Counted from the stretch's first letter, positions 50,975 through 59,591 are shown. The stretch is 64,000 nucleotides of DNA from Brevibacillus_H ginsengisoli (GCF_050113715.1 NZ_JBNJQR010000003.1:62001-126000); one strand, 5' to 3'. Translations and numbers: made by a program. The notes: generated by a model not told the origin, from the letters alone.

Positions 50975-51745
50975 ATGAGTGTCATTACAGAAAGCGAAGT
51001 CAGAAAACGCCTACGTGATAATAAGATGGACGTTTTCGAGGTACCCAAGGGTTCGATTGTGACACCTTCCGCAAAAGGCTTTTTACTGGATCAAAAAATC
51101 GAAATCAAGTATGTCGATACGGTAGATACCTCATCTACCAAAGAACCAGTCAAAACAGATAAGGTTGTCAAAGTGGAGCCTATACCGGAACAGCCACTCA
51201 AGTTTCAAACAGTCTATGGCGGGATGCTGGCGGAAAAGCCAGAACACATGACTCACTTGTATGGAAATATGCTAGTGTTCAAGGATCATAAGCGGATTAT
51301 CTTGCGCGGCCGGTTGGATTCGTTAGAGTCGAACATCCTGGACGCCCAGATCATGGCCCAGAGATTAGCGATGCCCAAACTGATTGAAGACCTGGAGGAA
51401 ATCCTTTCCTTTGTCCGCAATCTGGTTCGCTGTGAAGTCCTGAACGAGCAGGTTGGCGAGTTCTTCCTGCAAGGCATGTCGGCTCCGGATCTGCGTGAAA
51501 GATCGCATCATCCGAAAAAATATTTTGGCATAGAGCACTTCTTTCCCCATTATGACATGGGCGAGGCTGTTGTTGTGTTAAACCGTTTACGTACATTGAC
51601 CAGAGAGACAGAGCTTGTTGCGTATCAAGCATTTCGTGAAGAATTCGGGGCAGTGGATCGCGAGGACATCATTCGAGCATTAAATCGTCTCTCTTCTCTG
51701 TTCTGGATCATGATGTTCAAGGTGCGAACCGGACTCTACAAATAA
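50975..51745 (+). CDS. eutT: Cobalamin adenosyltransferase EutT
   Basis: A 256-residue ATP:cob(I)alamin adenosyltransferase that makes the coenzyme B12 used by EutBC. The N terminus (VITESEVRKRLRD to TPSAKGFLLDQKIEI) is a small module, and the core includes KPEHMTHLYGNMLVFKDH and RLDSLESNILDAQ. The CC-x2-C metal motif of the Salmonella enzyme is absent, in line with the Firmicutes class of EutT reported not to need a metal. AAGGCA-type weak ribosome site; it lies about 100 bases after eutM, with the palindrome between. Confidence 0.88.
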   Translation: MSVITESEVRKRLRDNKMDVFEVPKGSIVTPSAKGFLLDQKIEIKYVDTVDTSSTKEPVKTDKVVKVEPIPEQPLKFQTVYGGMLAEKPEHMTHLYGNMLVFKDHKRIILRGRLDSLESNILDAQIMAQRLAMPKLIEDLEEILSFVRNLVRCEVLNEQVGEFFLQGMSAPDLRERSHHPKKYFGIEHFFPHYDMGEAVVVLNRLRTLTRETELVAYQAFREEFGAVDREDIIRALNRLSSLFWIMMFKVRTGLYK

Positions 51746-51760
51746 GCAGGAGATCAGACA

Positions 51761-52393
51761 ATGGAACAGACGATGATAAAGCAATTGATCGATGAAGTGG
51801 TTGGCCGCATTCACAAGGAACTATTTATCGAAGTGGAGGCATCAGGCCGCCATGTCCACCTTAGCCAGGAAGACCTGGAAACCTTGTTCGGAGCAGGGTA
51901 TGAACTTACCCCATCTCAAGAATTGTCACAGCCGGGACAGTTCGCCTGCAAGGAACGTGTAGTTCTCATCGGGTCAAAGGGCGTCTTGCAAAATGTAGTG
52001 GTATTAGGCCCAGTCCGCAAGCAAACCCAAGTAGAACTCTCCTTGACGGACGCTGTTGCTTTGGGTATTCCTGGAGTAATCAAAGAAAGCGGAGATCTCG
52101 ATGGAACACCAGGGATCACAATCGCCTCTGCTAAAGCCGCCGTTAAGATCGATCAGGGAGCCATTGTGGCCAAACGGCATATCCATATCAATCCAGAGGA
52201 CGCGGCCAAGTTCGGTGTAGCGGACAAGGAACTGGTGCAAGTGAAGGTGCATGGCAAACGGCCACTGATTTTTGATGACGTGGTCATTCGAGTAAGCCCG
52301 AAATATCGTACCTACATGCATATCGACTACGATGAAGCGAATGCGTGCGGTTTTAAGAAAAATGAAACTTTCGCCCAAATCGTCAAGAGATAG
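51761..52393 (+). CDS. eutD: PduL-type phosphotransacetylase (EutD role)
   Basis: A 210-residue PduL-family phosphotransacylase, unrelated to classical Pta. Zn-ligand stretches are EASGRHVHLSQEDL and AKRHIHINPEDAA, with the substrate Arg region VLGPVRKQTQVELS. It would convert acetyl-CoA to acetyl phosphate and release CoA for EutE within the compartment. The first 19 residues (MIKQLIDEVVGRIHKEL) form an encapsulation-type helix. It starts 16 bases after eutT. Confidence 0.93.
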   Translation: MEQTMIKQLIDEVVGRIHKELFIEVEASGRHVHLSQEDLETLFGAGYELTPSQELSQPGQFACKERVVLIGSKGVLQNVVVLGPVRKQTQVELSLTDAVALGIPGVIKESGDLDGTPGITIASAKAAVKIDQGAIVAKRHIHINPEDAAKFGVADKELVQVKVHGKRPLIFDDVVIRVSPKYRTYMHIDYDEANACGFKKNETFAQIVKR

Positions 52394-52405
52394 GGGGTGA
52401 ATCGC

Positions 52406-53104
52406 ATGAACATGGAGACGCTGGTAGAGGAAATCGCCAAGGAAGTATACGCGAGACTATACAAGAAATTGGAACAGCAAGAGGACGGCAAGCAAAGAGC
52501 CGTTATTATCTCCCAAAACAAGGACGAAGCCTTGGAGCGTATGCTGTGTGAACAGTATAAAGTCATGTATCACGAGCCGCAAATGCGCAATTGCGATCTG
52601 GTCATCATACCAGAAATGTGTGTCAAGCTGCTCGCCAATCTGGCCAATGGCTTGGCGAACGAAGCGGCAGAGCGATTTATTATGACGATGCTTTTAAAAG
52701 GAAGAAAGGTTGTCGTTCTTGAAGAGGGGCTTTTGTACCGAAGATTCAAAAAGGTCGCTCCGGTCATGGTGTACAAGCTGTACGAAGATTATGAAGAGAA
52801 GCTGAGAAGCTTTGGCATAAAATTCGTCTCAAGAGATAACGTCCTGAAATCCTGCGGGACAAGCATGATACCTATGGCGGCAGCAGAGCCGGTCAAAGAA
52901 AAAAACGTGCAGGAACCTGGGCAGCTTACAGAAGATGATCCGGTATGTGCGGAAATCCGCTATAAAAAACTGATCACTGAAGCAGACCTGAGAAAGCTGC
53001 ATATGAAAAACCTGACTGAAATCGTCATCGGTTCGAAAAGCATTTTGACACCGCTGGCAAACGATTTCATTCGGACACAACGGATAAAAGTACGTCGGGT
53101 ATAA
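52406..53104 (+). CDS. Uncharacterised eut-locus protein, flavoprotein-like
   Basis: A 232-residue protein typical of Firmicutes eut clusters but without a proven role. An N-terminal amphipathic helix (METLVEEIAKEVYARLYKKL) resembles encapsulation peptides. The central part (CDLVIIPEMCVKLLANLANG) recalls flavoprotein-like Rossmann folds. The last 45 residues (KLITEADLRKLH to ILTPLANDFIRTQRIKV) repeat the small module found at the EutT N terminus. ATG 52406 has AGGGGGTGA upstream; a GTG at 52397 overlaps that site. Confidence 0.75.
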   Translation: MNMETLVEEIAKEVYARLYKKLEQQEDGKQRAVIISQNKDEALERMLCEQYKVMYHEPQMRNCDLVIIPEMCVKLLANLANGLANEAAERFIMTMLLKGRKVVVLEEGLLYRRFKKVAPVMVYKLYEDYEEKLRSFGIKFVSRDNVLKSCGTSMIPMAAAEPVKEKNVQEPGQLTEDDPVCAEIRYKKLITEADLRKLHMKNLTEIVIGSKSILTPLANDFIRTQRIKVRRV

Positions 53105-53116
53105 TGGAGGAACCTT

Positions 53117-53389
53117 ATGCTGATCGGTGAAGTGACAGGTAGTTTGTGGGCAACGAGAAAAGATGAGAAGCTGAATGGATGGAAGTTTCTCGTCGTAAAG
53201 CTGCATTTCAATGAAGGAAATAACGCGAAACAGTATATCGTCGCTGCGGATAATGCCGGTGCGGGAGTAGGGGATACAGTCATGATTACCCAGGGGAGCT
53301 CCGCCAGAGCTTCTGTAGGGAATCAGACTGTGCCTGTCGATGCCGTGATCGTCGGAATTATTGACTCAATCGAGATGGATCATGAATAA
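53117..53389 (+). CDS. eutN: Pentameric shell vertex protein EutN
   Basis: A 90-residue CcmL/EutN-family protein (MLIGEVTGSLWATRKDEKL; VAADNAGAGVGDTVMITQGSSAR), which caps the vertices of the polyhedral shell. TGGAGG precedes the ATG. It overlaps the next BMC gene by 8 bases. Confidence 0.95.
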   Translation: MLIGEVTGSLWATRKDEKLNGWKFLVVKLHFNEGNNAKQYIVAADNAGAGVGDTVMITQGSSARASVGNQTVPVDAVIVGIIDSIEMDHE

Positions 53390-53927
53390 CTCGGTTGGCA
53401 TTCTGGAGCTTCGCAGCATCAGCAAAGGATTCGAAACAGCAGATGAGATGGTAAAAACGGCCGCTGTCGAGGTTCTAACGATGCGGCCCATCTGTCCCGG
53501 AAAATTCCTAATTATGATTCATGGCGATGAGGCAGCAGTCGAAGAAGCGATGAATGTAGGTACTACCATGGCGAAAGGACAGGCTGTCGATTCATTTGTG
53601 CTGCACGGCACCCATCCTGCCGTCATACAAGCATTAAAGCATCGGTATGAGCGTGGTGAAATCGACGCAGTTGGAATTTGGGAAACGTCTAGCGTAACAT
53701 CTGGTTTGGCCTCATTCAACAAAGCGATTAAAGAAAGCAACATCCGCTTGGTACGGATGATCTGCGGTAACGGAATCGGAGGCAAATTCGTTGCTGTTAT
53801 GACAGGGAGCGTAAGCGATGTTCGGGAAGCAATCGATATTTGCGTTCGCAATACGGACGAAAAACGCATCGTGAATGTTGCGGTCATTCCTGCGCCAAGC
53901 GAAGTGGTTAAAAAACAATTCGACTAA
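53382..53927 (+). CDS. PduT-like tandem BMC shell protein with conserved Cys38
   Basis: A 181-residue protein with two BMC domains (NSVGILELRSISKGFETADEM at the start and DAVGIWETSSVTSGLASFNKA in the second half). The sequence RPICPGKFLIMIHG places a Cys exactly at residue 38, the position that holds a [4Fe-4S] cluster at the three-fold pore in PduT. It would provide a redox-active pore, perhaps passing electrons across the shell. ATG 53382 lies inside the end of eutN. No strong ribosome site is seen, so it probably depends on coupling. Confidence 0.88.
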   Translation: MNNSVGILELRSISKGFETADEMVKTAAVEVLTMRPICPGKFLIMIHGDEAAVEEAMNVGTTMAKGQAVDSFVLHGTHPAVIQALKHRYERGEIDAVGIWETSSVTSGLASFNKAIKESNIRLVRMICGNGIGGKFVAVMTGSVSDVREAIDICVRNTDEKRIVNVAVIPAPSEVVKKQFD

Positions 53928-53984
53928 CGTTCGGATGACAGCTTCAGATAAAGGCTTTCATCTATGCGAAAAGGACGTGAAAGT

Positions 53985-55100
53985 ATGAGTATTAATGAAA
54001 TTATTATATTTGCAATGGTGATTTTCATGGCACTCGGTGCCATCGACAAATGTATTGGAAACAAATTTGGTTTAGGTGAAAAGTTTGAAGAGGGCTTCAA
54101 TGCAATGGGCGCTTTGACAATCTCTATGGTTGGTATCATTTGTTTAGCTCCTGTACTTGCCAAAGTATTAAGTCCTATTGTAGTCCCTCTCTATAGCGCA
54201 TTGGGGGCAGACCCTTCCATGTTTGCGACCTCTTTACTTGCATGTGACATGGGCGGTTTTGCCTTGGCAGTTGAAATGGCGAAAACTCCTGACGCAGGAT
54301 TGTTCGCTGGTGTCATTCTTGGTGCAATGATGGGTCCTACCATCGTGTTCAGTATTCCTGTTGCTTTAGGAATTATCCAAAAAGAAGATCATAAATACCT
54401 CGCTACAGGCATTTTGTCAGGAATCATCACCATTCCAATTGGTTGCCTCGTTGGTGGTTTGGTCGCTGGTTACAGCATGTCTTTGATTCTGAGCAATCTG
54501 GTTCCAATCATTTTGTTCGCTCTGATTATCGCGCTTGGACTCTGGTTTATCCCTGAAAAGATGATCACAGGATTTAACTATTTCGGACAATTAGTCGTTA
54601 TCGTTGCTACAGTTGGACTTGCCGCTGGTGTAATCGAAAAATTGACTGGTATCGTCGTCATTCCAGGTATGGCTCCAATTGATAGCGGTATCAAAATCGT
54701 AGGCGACATTGCTGTTGTTTTGGCAGGTGCCTTCGCACTGGTATTTGTCATCACCAAGCTCTTCAGCAAACCACTGTTGAAAATGGGTCAAGCTCTTGGC
54801 ATGAACGATATCGCCGCTGCTGGTCTGGTGGCAACACTGGCTAACAACATCCCAATGTTCCAAATGATGAAAGACATGGACCCAAAAGGTAAAGTAATCA
54901 ACGTCGCGTTTGCCGTATCCGCAGCATTCGTATTCGGTGATCACCTCGGCTTTGTTGCAGGTGTTGCAAAAGAGATGATCTTCCCAATGATCGTCGGTAA
55001 ACTGGTTGGTGGCGTCACCGCGATCGTAGTCGCTATTTTCATGGCAAACCGCATGTTTGGCTCCGATAAAGCGAATGAAGCGAGAAAAGAGGTAGCTTAA
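53985..55100 (+). CDS. eutH: Ethanolamine permease-like protein EutH
   Basis: A 371-residue membrane protein with about 10-11 hydrophobic segments. MSINEIIIFAMVIFMALGAIDKCIGNKFGLG-type start (key GAIDKCIGN) and LATLANNIPMFQMMKDMDPKGK-type stretch (key NNIPMF, near 295) are EutH hallmarks. It brings ethanolamine into the cell, mostly when the amine is scarce or the medium is acidic. ATG 53985 has AAAAGGACG upstream; an in-frame ATG at 53964 lacks a ribosome site. Confidence 0.94.
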   Translation: MSINEIIIFAMVIFMALGAIDKCIGNKFGLGEKFEEGFNAMGALTISMVGIICLAPVLAKVLSPIVVPLYSALGADPSMFATSLLACDMGGFALAVEMAKTPDAGLFAGVILGAMMGPTIVFSIPVALGIIQKEDHKYLATGILSGIITIPIGCLVGGLVAGYSMSLILSNLVPIILFALIIALGLWFIPEKMITGFNYFGQLVVIVATVGLAAGVIEKLTGIVVIPGMAPIDSGIKIVGDIAVVLAGAFALVFVITKLFSKPLLKMGQALGMNDIAAAGLVATLANNIPMFQMMKDMDPKGKVINVAFAVSAAFVFGDHLGFVAGVAKEMIFPMIVGKLVGGVTAIVVAIFMANRMFGSDKANEARKEVA

Positions 55101-55101
55101 T

Positions 55102-55557
55102 ATGATCGATCAAAAAATGTTGGAAGAACTCGTTCGAAACATCATCGCGGAAAAATTGGCAGGACAAAGTAATAAAGATTTTGACTGTCACCGAGATCCA
55201 AGCGGAATTACCTCCGTCAAACTGCCTACTGTCAAGGTGGACGAATCCAATCGCATGGACACTGGCAAACCAGGTGACATCGTCTATACGAAGGATCTCT
55301 TTACACTAGAAGAAAGCCCTCGTCTAGGCTGTGGCATGATGGAAATGAAGCAAACCACTTTTGATTGGACACTAAATTACGATGAGATCGACTACGTCAT
55401 TGAAGGACATTTGGATATCATAATCGATGGACGCAAGGTATCAGCAGATGCGGGAGAAATCATCCTGATTCCAAAAGGATCGAGTATTCAATTCTCCGTT
55501 CCTGATTACGCCCGCTTTCTGTATGTAACTTACCCTGCTGATTGGGCTTCCCAATAG
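55102..55557 (+). CDS. eutQ: EutQ-like cupin protein
   Basis: A 151-residue protein with a C-terminal cupin barrel (MEMKQTTFDWTLNYDEIDYVIEGHLDI-type core; key EIDYVIEG and PKGSSIQF). EutQ was reported to have acetate kinase activity and to help shell assembly. Here the N terminus (MLEELVRNIIAEKLAGQ) is an encapsulation-type amphipathic helix instead of the N-terminal module seen in enteric EutQ. It starts 1 base after eutH and ends the operon. Confidence 0.9.
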   Translation: MIDQKMLEELVRNIIAEKLAGQSNKDFDCHRDPSGITSVKLPTVKVDESNRMDTGKPGDIVYTKDLFTLEESPRLGCGMMEMKQTTFDWTLNYDEIDYVIEGHLDIIIDGRKVSADAGEIILIPKGSSIQFSVPDYARFLYVTYPADWASQ

Positions 55558-55572
55558 GGCATAGGGACACTT

Positions 55573-55715
55573 CAAAACGTGCAGTCCTAAGACGTTCAGT
55601 CTGGGGTCTGCGCGTTTTTGTATGAGGAGTCGACAACCTGGTTATTGAATCTCTTATGAACGGATAGAAATAACCGCAGGAATCGGCTGCTTAGCCGATT
55701 CCTGCGGTTATTTTT
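55573..55715 (+). terminator. Tandem terminators at the end of the eut operon
   Basis: The first hairpin, AAACGTGCAG-type stem with CTGCGCGTTTTT (about 55573-55618), carries an inner AGAC/GTCT stem. The second, AAATAACCGCAGGAATCGGCT with its exact complement (55668-55715), ends in T5. Two in a row give a tight stop to the long operon. Confidence 0.85.
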
Positions 55716-55918
55716 GTTCGTAAATAGGAACGTAGATAAGTTTCTGATTTATATAAGTGGTCGGCTAAATGCTCAACGTCCTGTTGAAACACTCAGCAAG
55801 GACGCAACATCTTGTTGCATTGCTGACACTAATGCGTCCTGCATGGCGGCGACACTCCTGTTTATTCTGTAATCAATAAAAAGGCTATGTTTAACCTTAA
55901 TGTTGATTCTAAGCATAA

Positions 55919-55950
55919 AGATAACCGCCTTCTGAGGGGGACGGTTATCT
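55919..55950 (-). terminator. Hairpin after the acetyltransferase gene, weak terminator
   Basis: AGATAACCG pairs with CGGTTATCT, followed by TTT on the minus strand. The rest of the gap 55716-55988 shows no gene that I can support. Confidence 0.45.
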
Positions 55951-55988
55951 GAGCTAACGTCTCCGTTAGTTGAGCCCACAACGGCTTT

Positions 55989-56465
55989 CTATTGAGACAA
56001 CTTCAGGATATATTCTTCAACTTCCTCAGATCGTGAATTGGAGTATCCCTTGTCTTCTCCTTTTATCTCAAAGCCACACTTTTCTAATACGCGAATGGAA
56101 GCAATGTTATCCTTCACCGCGCGAGCATAAAGGGGTCGAGTGGTTATACAATCCAGAAATTGAGAGAGTGCCTCACTCGCTAAACCTTTCCCCCAGTATT
56201 CTCGCCCGATCCAGTAGCTGACTTCCCGTTCACCGAACTGTTCAAAGCTTAGGACATGTCCTGCCACTTTTCCACAATAAATTACCGTCTTTTTAATAAT
56301 CGTCTCATTGTTTAAAATTTTCACCCAATGTGCCTTAAAAGCGACATTATCCGAGGGGTCCTTTGCAGTAAAGGCGGCCATGAAATTGGCGGTCGTGTCC
56401 ATTTGCTGTTCAAAAAAAATCGACAGGTCATCATCGATTACGTCACGCAACATCACGATTTCCAT
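55989..56465 (-). CDS. GNAT-family N-acetyltransferase (RimJ/RimL type)
   Basis: A 158-residue acetyltransferase. VSYWIGREYWGKGLASEALSQFL holds the acetyl-CoA loop, and DNIASIRVLEKCGFEIKGEDKG is the typical C-terminal motif of the RimJ/L branch. ATG 56465 has GAGGTG 4-5 bases upstream; the frame opens at 56477. It acts on an unknown amine, often a small molecule or a protein N terminus. It separates the eut and cbi blocks. The 340 bases upstream are AT-rich and hold only the cbiO terminator. Confidence 0.85.
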   Translation of the reverse strand: MEIVMLRDVIDDDLSIFFEQQMDTTANFMAAFTAKDPSDNVAFKAHWVKILNNETIIKKTVIYCGKVAGHVLSFEQFGEREVSYWIGREYWGKGLASEALSQFLDCITTRPLYARAVKDNIASIRVLEKCGFEIKGEDKGYSNSRSEEVEEYILKLSQ

Positions 56466-56750
56466 TTTACACCTCATTAAGGTAAAAGTTTTTCAAACCA
56501 CAGATTAATTTAAACATTTATATCGAAGTATTCTCCTATTTGTTCAGCGTAGTATTTTCATACTCCTTGCTGTCAACATATCGGAACTAAGCCAAGTTAT
56601 GTTGCAGATACTATCGTCCAAAGCATCAGCGAGTTTCTTTAATTGCTTTAGATTCAAAGGTTAATCAACTCCAGACCAAGATGTTAACCTAACTATAGAA
56701 CAAATGTTCGAAATCGTCAAATATTAACAATGCAATTTAACATAACCAAT

Positions 56751-56775
56751 AAAAAAAGATTGGATTCCTCCAATC
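56751..56775 (-). terminator. Terminator of the cbiMNQO operon
   Basis: On the minus strand GATTGG-AGGAAT-CCAATC is followed by T7. Confidence 0.85.
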
Positions 56776-56809
56776 TCAATGGGCGGTAGAATATTTGAGT
56801 GGAAGACGA

Positions 56810-57673
56810 TTATCGTAACACTCGATCTTTCGCAGGCTGGCAGGGCGTAAGCAGCTCCAGGAGCTCTTCTTTTCGTCTGGGAAGCTCCTCTTGCGACGGA
56901 ACATACCCGTGCTTTACCAGATGCTCGTATATTTCCATGAGCAAGGGTTTCTCCAGTTTACAGGCTTGCAGAATTTCCTGACGCTCTAGAACCTGCTTGG
57001 GGGAGCCTACTGCAATTACTTTTCCGTCACACATGATCACCAGTTCTTCCGCCCATTCGTAGGCGAGATTGATATCATGCGTGGATAGGACAAGTGTTTT
57101 GCCGCTTTGATGGAGTTCATCTAGCAATTGAATGAGCTTACGGGAATAGGCGGCATCCAGTCCGGCAGTTGGTTCATCCAAGATAATAATCTCCGGATTC
57201 ATGGCTAGTACGCCGGCGATGGCGACCCGTTTTTTTTCGCCAAGACTGAGCGAGTGGATTGCCTTTTCTCGCATTGCCAGTGTGCCGGTTTGTTCCAAAG
57301 CCCAGTGAACAGCTTCTGCGACAGTTTCCTGGGAGAGACCCAGATTTTTGGGACCATAGGCGACATCATCATAGACGGTGGGAGAAAATAATTGTTCATC
57401 CGGATTTTGAAAGACCAGACCAATGCTTTTTCTCAACTGTTGCAAGCTTTTTTTCGAGTATTCGACGGGTTTCCCCTTGAAGTATACAGTGCCAGATGTT
57501 GGCTTGAGAATGCCGTTAAGATGCATGAATAAGGTGGATTTACCCGCGCCGTTGTTGCCAAGAACAGCAATCTTCCTTCCTTTGGCGAGCGAGAGGGTAA
57601 CTCCCTTCAAGGCGTTGGTATGATCCCCATAGTAATAGGTGATATTTTGTGTGGAAATAATCGGATCCATCAT
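56810..57673 (-). CDS. cbiO: Cobalt ECF transporter ATPase CbiO
   Basis: A 287-residue ABC ATPase that drives cobalt uptake by CbiMNQ. Walker A is VLGNNGAGKSTL, the Q-loop region FQNPDEQLFSPTVYDDVAYGP is typical of ECF ATPases, the signature is LSLGEKKRVAIAG, and Walker B IIILDEPTAGLD. AAGGAGG lies 6 bases before the ATG. It is last in the operon, 11 bases after cbiQ. Confidence 0.93.
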   Translation of the reverse strand: MMDPIISTQNITYYYGDHTNALKGVTLSLAKGRKIAVLGNNGAGKSTLFMHLNGILKPTSGTVYFKGKPVEYSKKSLQQLRKSIGLVFQNPDEQLFSPTVYDDVAYGPKNLGLSQETVAEAVHWALEQTGTLAMREKAIHSLSLGEKKRVAIAGVLAMNPEIIILDEPTAGLDAAYSRKLIQLLDELHQSGKTLVLSTHDINLAYEWAEELVIMCDGKVIAVGSPKQVLERQEILQACKLEKPLLMEIYEHLVKHGYVPSQEELPRRKEELLELLTPCQPAKDRVLR

Positions 57674-57684
57674 GGGAATCCTCC

Positions 57685-58455
57685 TTACCTTACATATAGA
57701 AAGATTAAGAGAAACAATAATCCAAAAATCATGAACCAGTTTCTGACGGAGAAAACATAGCCGATCTCCCCAGCCGTAAAATCGCCGTATCCCCCGCGTG
57801 ACTCGATGGCTTCATGCATTTTTGTCGCTTTTTGCATACTTTTCATAAAGAGTGAAAAGCTTAATCCTCCCAAGGAATGGATTCCCTGACGAAAAGTCGA
57901 ATAGCCAAGTCGGGAAGCTTGCGATTGATAAATAATCCGTGATGTGTCGAACAGAATAAACACAAAGCGATAAGAAAAAGCGATAATTTCCAGAAGCACA
58001 GGTGATACATGCAGTCTCTTCAAAAGATAAAGAATGTCAGCCAAGGGTGTGGTTAAGATGAGCAGGAACAGACAGCTGACACTGCTTGTAGCCACGAAAA
58101 AAAGCTGGTATGCCGCTTTCAGACTTGCGGGGAGCGTATAAATCGTAAGACCTGCAAACTGCCAGCTTCCAATCGCCCCGTCCACAGGTGAAGCTTGGGT
58201 AGTTACCTGAAAAATGACGGTGACAAGACCCGTCAGGATGAAAGCCAGCGGCAGACATAAGAGTTTCAGATAAAACCTCCAGGGGATTTTAGCCAACAGG
58301 ATGATAATGCTTGCGATCAGAAAAACCATAATACTAATGGAAGCTTCCCGGGCGAACATGGAAATGATGAGCATCGACAGGGAGAGCAGAGCTTTCTCCA
58401 GCGGATGAATCGACCGCAGCCGATTGGTATAGGAATATTTATCGATTAGAAACAT
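57685..58455 (-). CDS. cbiQ: Cobalt ECF transporter transmembrane protein CbiQ
   Basis: A 256-residue T-component with about five to six membrane helices. The cytoplasmic coupling motifs appear as SRLGYST-type and AIESRGGYGDF (the usual A-R-G), which contact the ATPase. It overlaps cbiN by 17 bases. It links the CbiM substrate unit to CbiO. Confidence 0.9.
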   Translation of the reverse strand: MFLIDKYSYTNRLRSIHPLEKALLSLSMLIISMFAREASISIMVFLIASIIILLAKIPWRFYLKLLCLPLAFILTGLVTVIFQVTTQASPVDGAIGSWQFAGLTIYTLPASLKAAYQLFFVATSSVSCLFLLILTTPLADILYLLKRLHVSPVLLEIIAFSYRFVFILFDTSRIIYQSQASRLGYSTFRQGIHSLGGLSFSLFMKSMQKATKMHEAIESRGGYGDFTAGEIGYVFSVRNWFMIFGLLFLLIFLYVR

Positions 58456-58750
58456 ATTTCTTGTGCTCCTCGGCGTCCATCTTTAAGAGCTTTTTGGTTC
58501 TGGACACTCCGATAAAATAGCCTAGGGCTCCAGCACCAATCGCTGCTTGCAGAGCGAACAGCAGACTTTCCACTTCACTGCCTGGAGGCGTCCAAATATT
58601 CTTGACCCATGGTTGGTAACCAGGCGCCAGGGACTGAATGACTTCTGTGGCTTGTCCATCCGTTCCCGAGAATTCTGAATGCGATTGAAACATGAACGGT
58701 ATGACGATCAGACAGACAACGGCAACGAGTAGAATCCAGTTCTTATTCAT
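58439..58750 (-). CDS. cbiN: Cobalt transport accessory protein CbiN
   Basis: A 103-residue protein with two membrane helices flanking an outside loop that has the conserved FSGTDGQATEVIQSLAPGYQPW-type stretch (key GTDGQA and YxPW, about 28-48). In the family this loop helps CbiM load Co2+. It overlaps cbiM by 8 bases and cbiQ by 17. Confidence 0.92.
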   Translation of the reverse strand: MNKNWILLVAVVCLIVIPFMFQSHSEFSGTDGQATEVIQSLAPGYQPWVKNIWTPPGSEVESLLFALQAAIGAGALGYFIGVSRTKKLLKMDAEEHKKYVSNR

Positions 58751-59516
58751 GTTTGGTTTTCACTCCGATCGGTAATTTCAAGAGCGATAATTCCTGCAGG
58801 TTGTATTTCAATAGAAGGTTAATGACCACCACGGTGAGCAAGCCTTCACTGGCGGCAAGCGGCACCTGGGTGATCATGAAAATGCCAGCAAACTTGGCGA
58901 AAGAAGCCAGAACACCACCCGTTTCAGCCGGAAAGGCAAGGGCCAATTGAAACGAGGTAACCAGATAGGTGGTGATATTTCCGAGAAAAGCAGCCAGAAA
59001 GATCGAGACACGATAGGAGATTCCAAGTTTTTTGGCTAGGCAAAGGATGGCATAAGCGATCATCGGTCCGGCAACAGCCATAGAAAAAGCATTGGCCCCA
59101 AGCGTAGTGAGACCGCCATGGGCGAGAAGCAAGGCCTGAAATAAAAGGACGATAAATCCGACAAGGCTCATGGTTAAAGGTCCAAACAAGGCTGTACCCA
59201 GTCCGGTTCCGGTAGCATGAGAGCTGCTTCCGGTAACGGAGGGAAGCTTCAGCGCTGACAGAACAAAGGTAAATGCGGCAGAGAGACCCAGCAGCATTTT
59301 GGTTTCCGGTGCTTCTTCGACACGCTTGCGGACGGCCCTAACACCTAAAATGAGAAACGGAATATACACAGCCCACCACACGATCACCCACTTGAGCGGC
59401 AAAAACCCTTCGGATATATGCATGGCATAGGCGGTTTCATAAGAATTGATCCAGAAGTATCCGGTTAGCGCGAAAACTGTCAAAGCTGTAAGTGATTCTT
59501 GCCATTTGCGTTTCAT
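58743..59516 (-). CDS. cbiM: Cobalt transporter substrate-binding subunit CbiM
   Basis: A 257-residue membrane protein. A cleavable leader of about 31 residues ends in YAYA-type AYA before MHISEGFLP, the exact mature N terminus whose Met-His amines bind the metal in CbiM/NikM. About six helices follow, with HATGTGLGTALFGP as a conserved loop. Transcription passes through the minus-strand cobalamin riboswitch upstream, so cobalt uptake should fall when B12 is plentiful. Nickel as substrate is less likely given the cbiNQO partners. Confidence 0.93.
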   Translation of the reverse strand: MKRKWQESLTALTVFALTGYFWINSYETAYAMHISEGFLPLKWVIVWWAVYIPFLILGVRAVRKRVEEAPETKMLLGLSAAFTFVLSALKLPSVTGSSSHATGTGLGTALFGPLTMSLVGFIVLLFQALLLAHGGLTTLGANAFSMAVAGPMIAYAILCLAKKLGISYRVSIFLAAFLGNITTYLVTSFQLALAFPAETGGVLASFAKFAGIFMITQVPLAASEGLLTVVVINLLLKYNLQELSLLKLPIGVKTKHE

Positions 59517-59551
59517 CGCGTTCAGCTCCTAAAAAGATTGATTTCCATAAG

Positions 59552-59591
59552 CAAAAAGGCATTCTAAACCGTTGGGGGGTTAGAATGCCTA
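59552..59591 (-). terminator. Expression-platform terminator of the cbiM riboswitch
   Basis: On the minus strand AGGCATTCTAACC pairs with GGTTTAGAATGCCT and runs into T5. It lies between the aptamer and the cbiM start. Confidence 0.85.

Noticed and set aside
55775..55843. 22-codon minus-strand frame with AGGAG upstream
   Set aside because: It is very short, the ribosome-site spacing is about 10-12 bases, and no other support exists.
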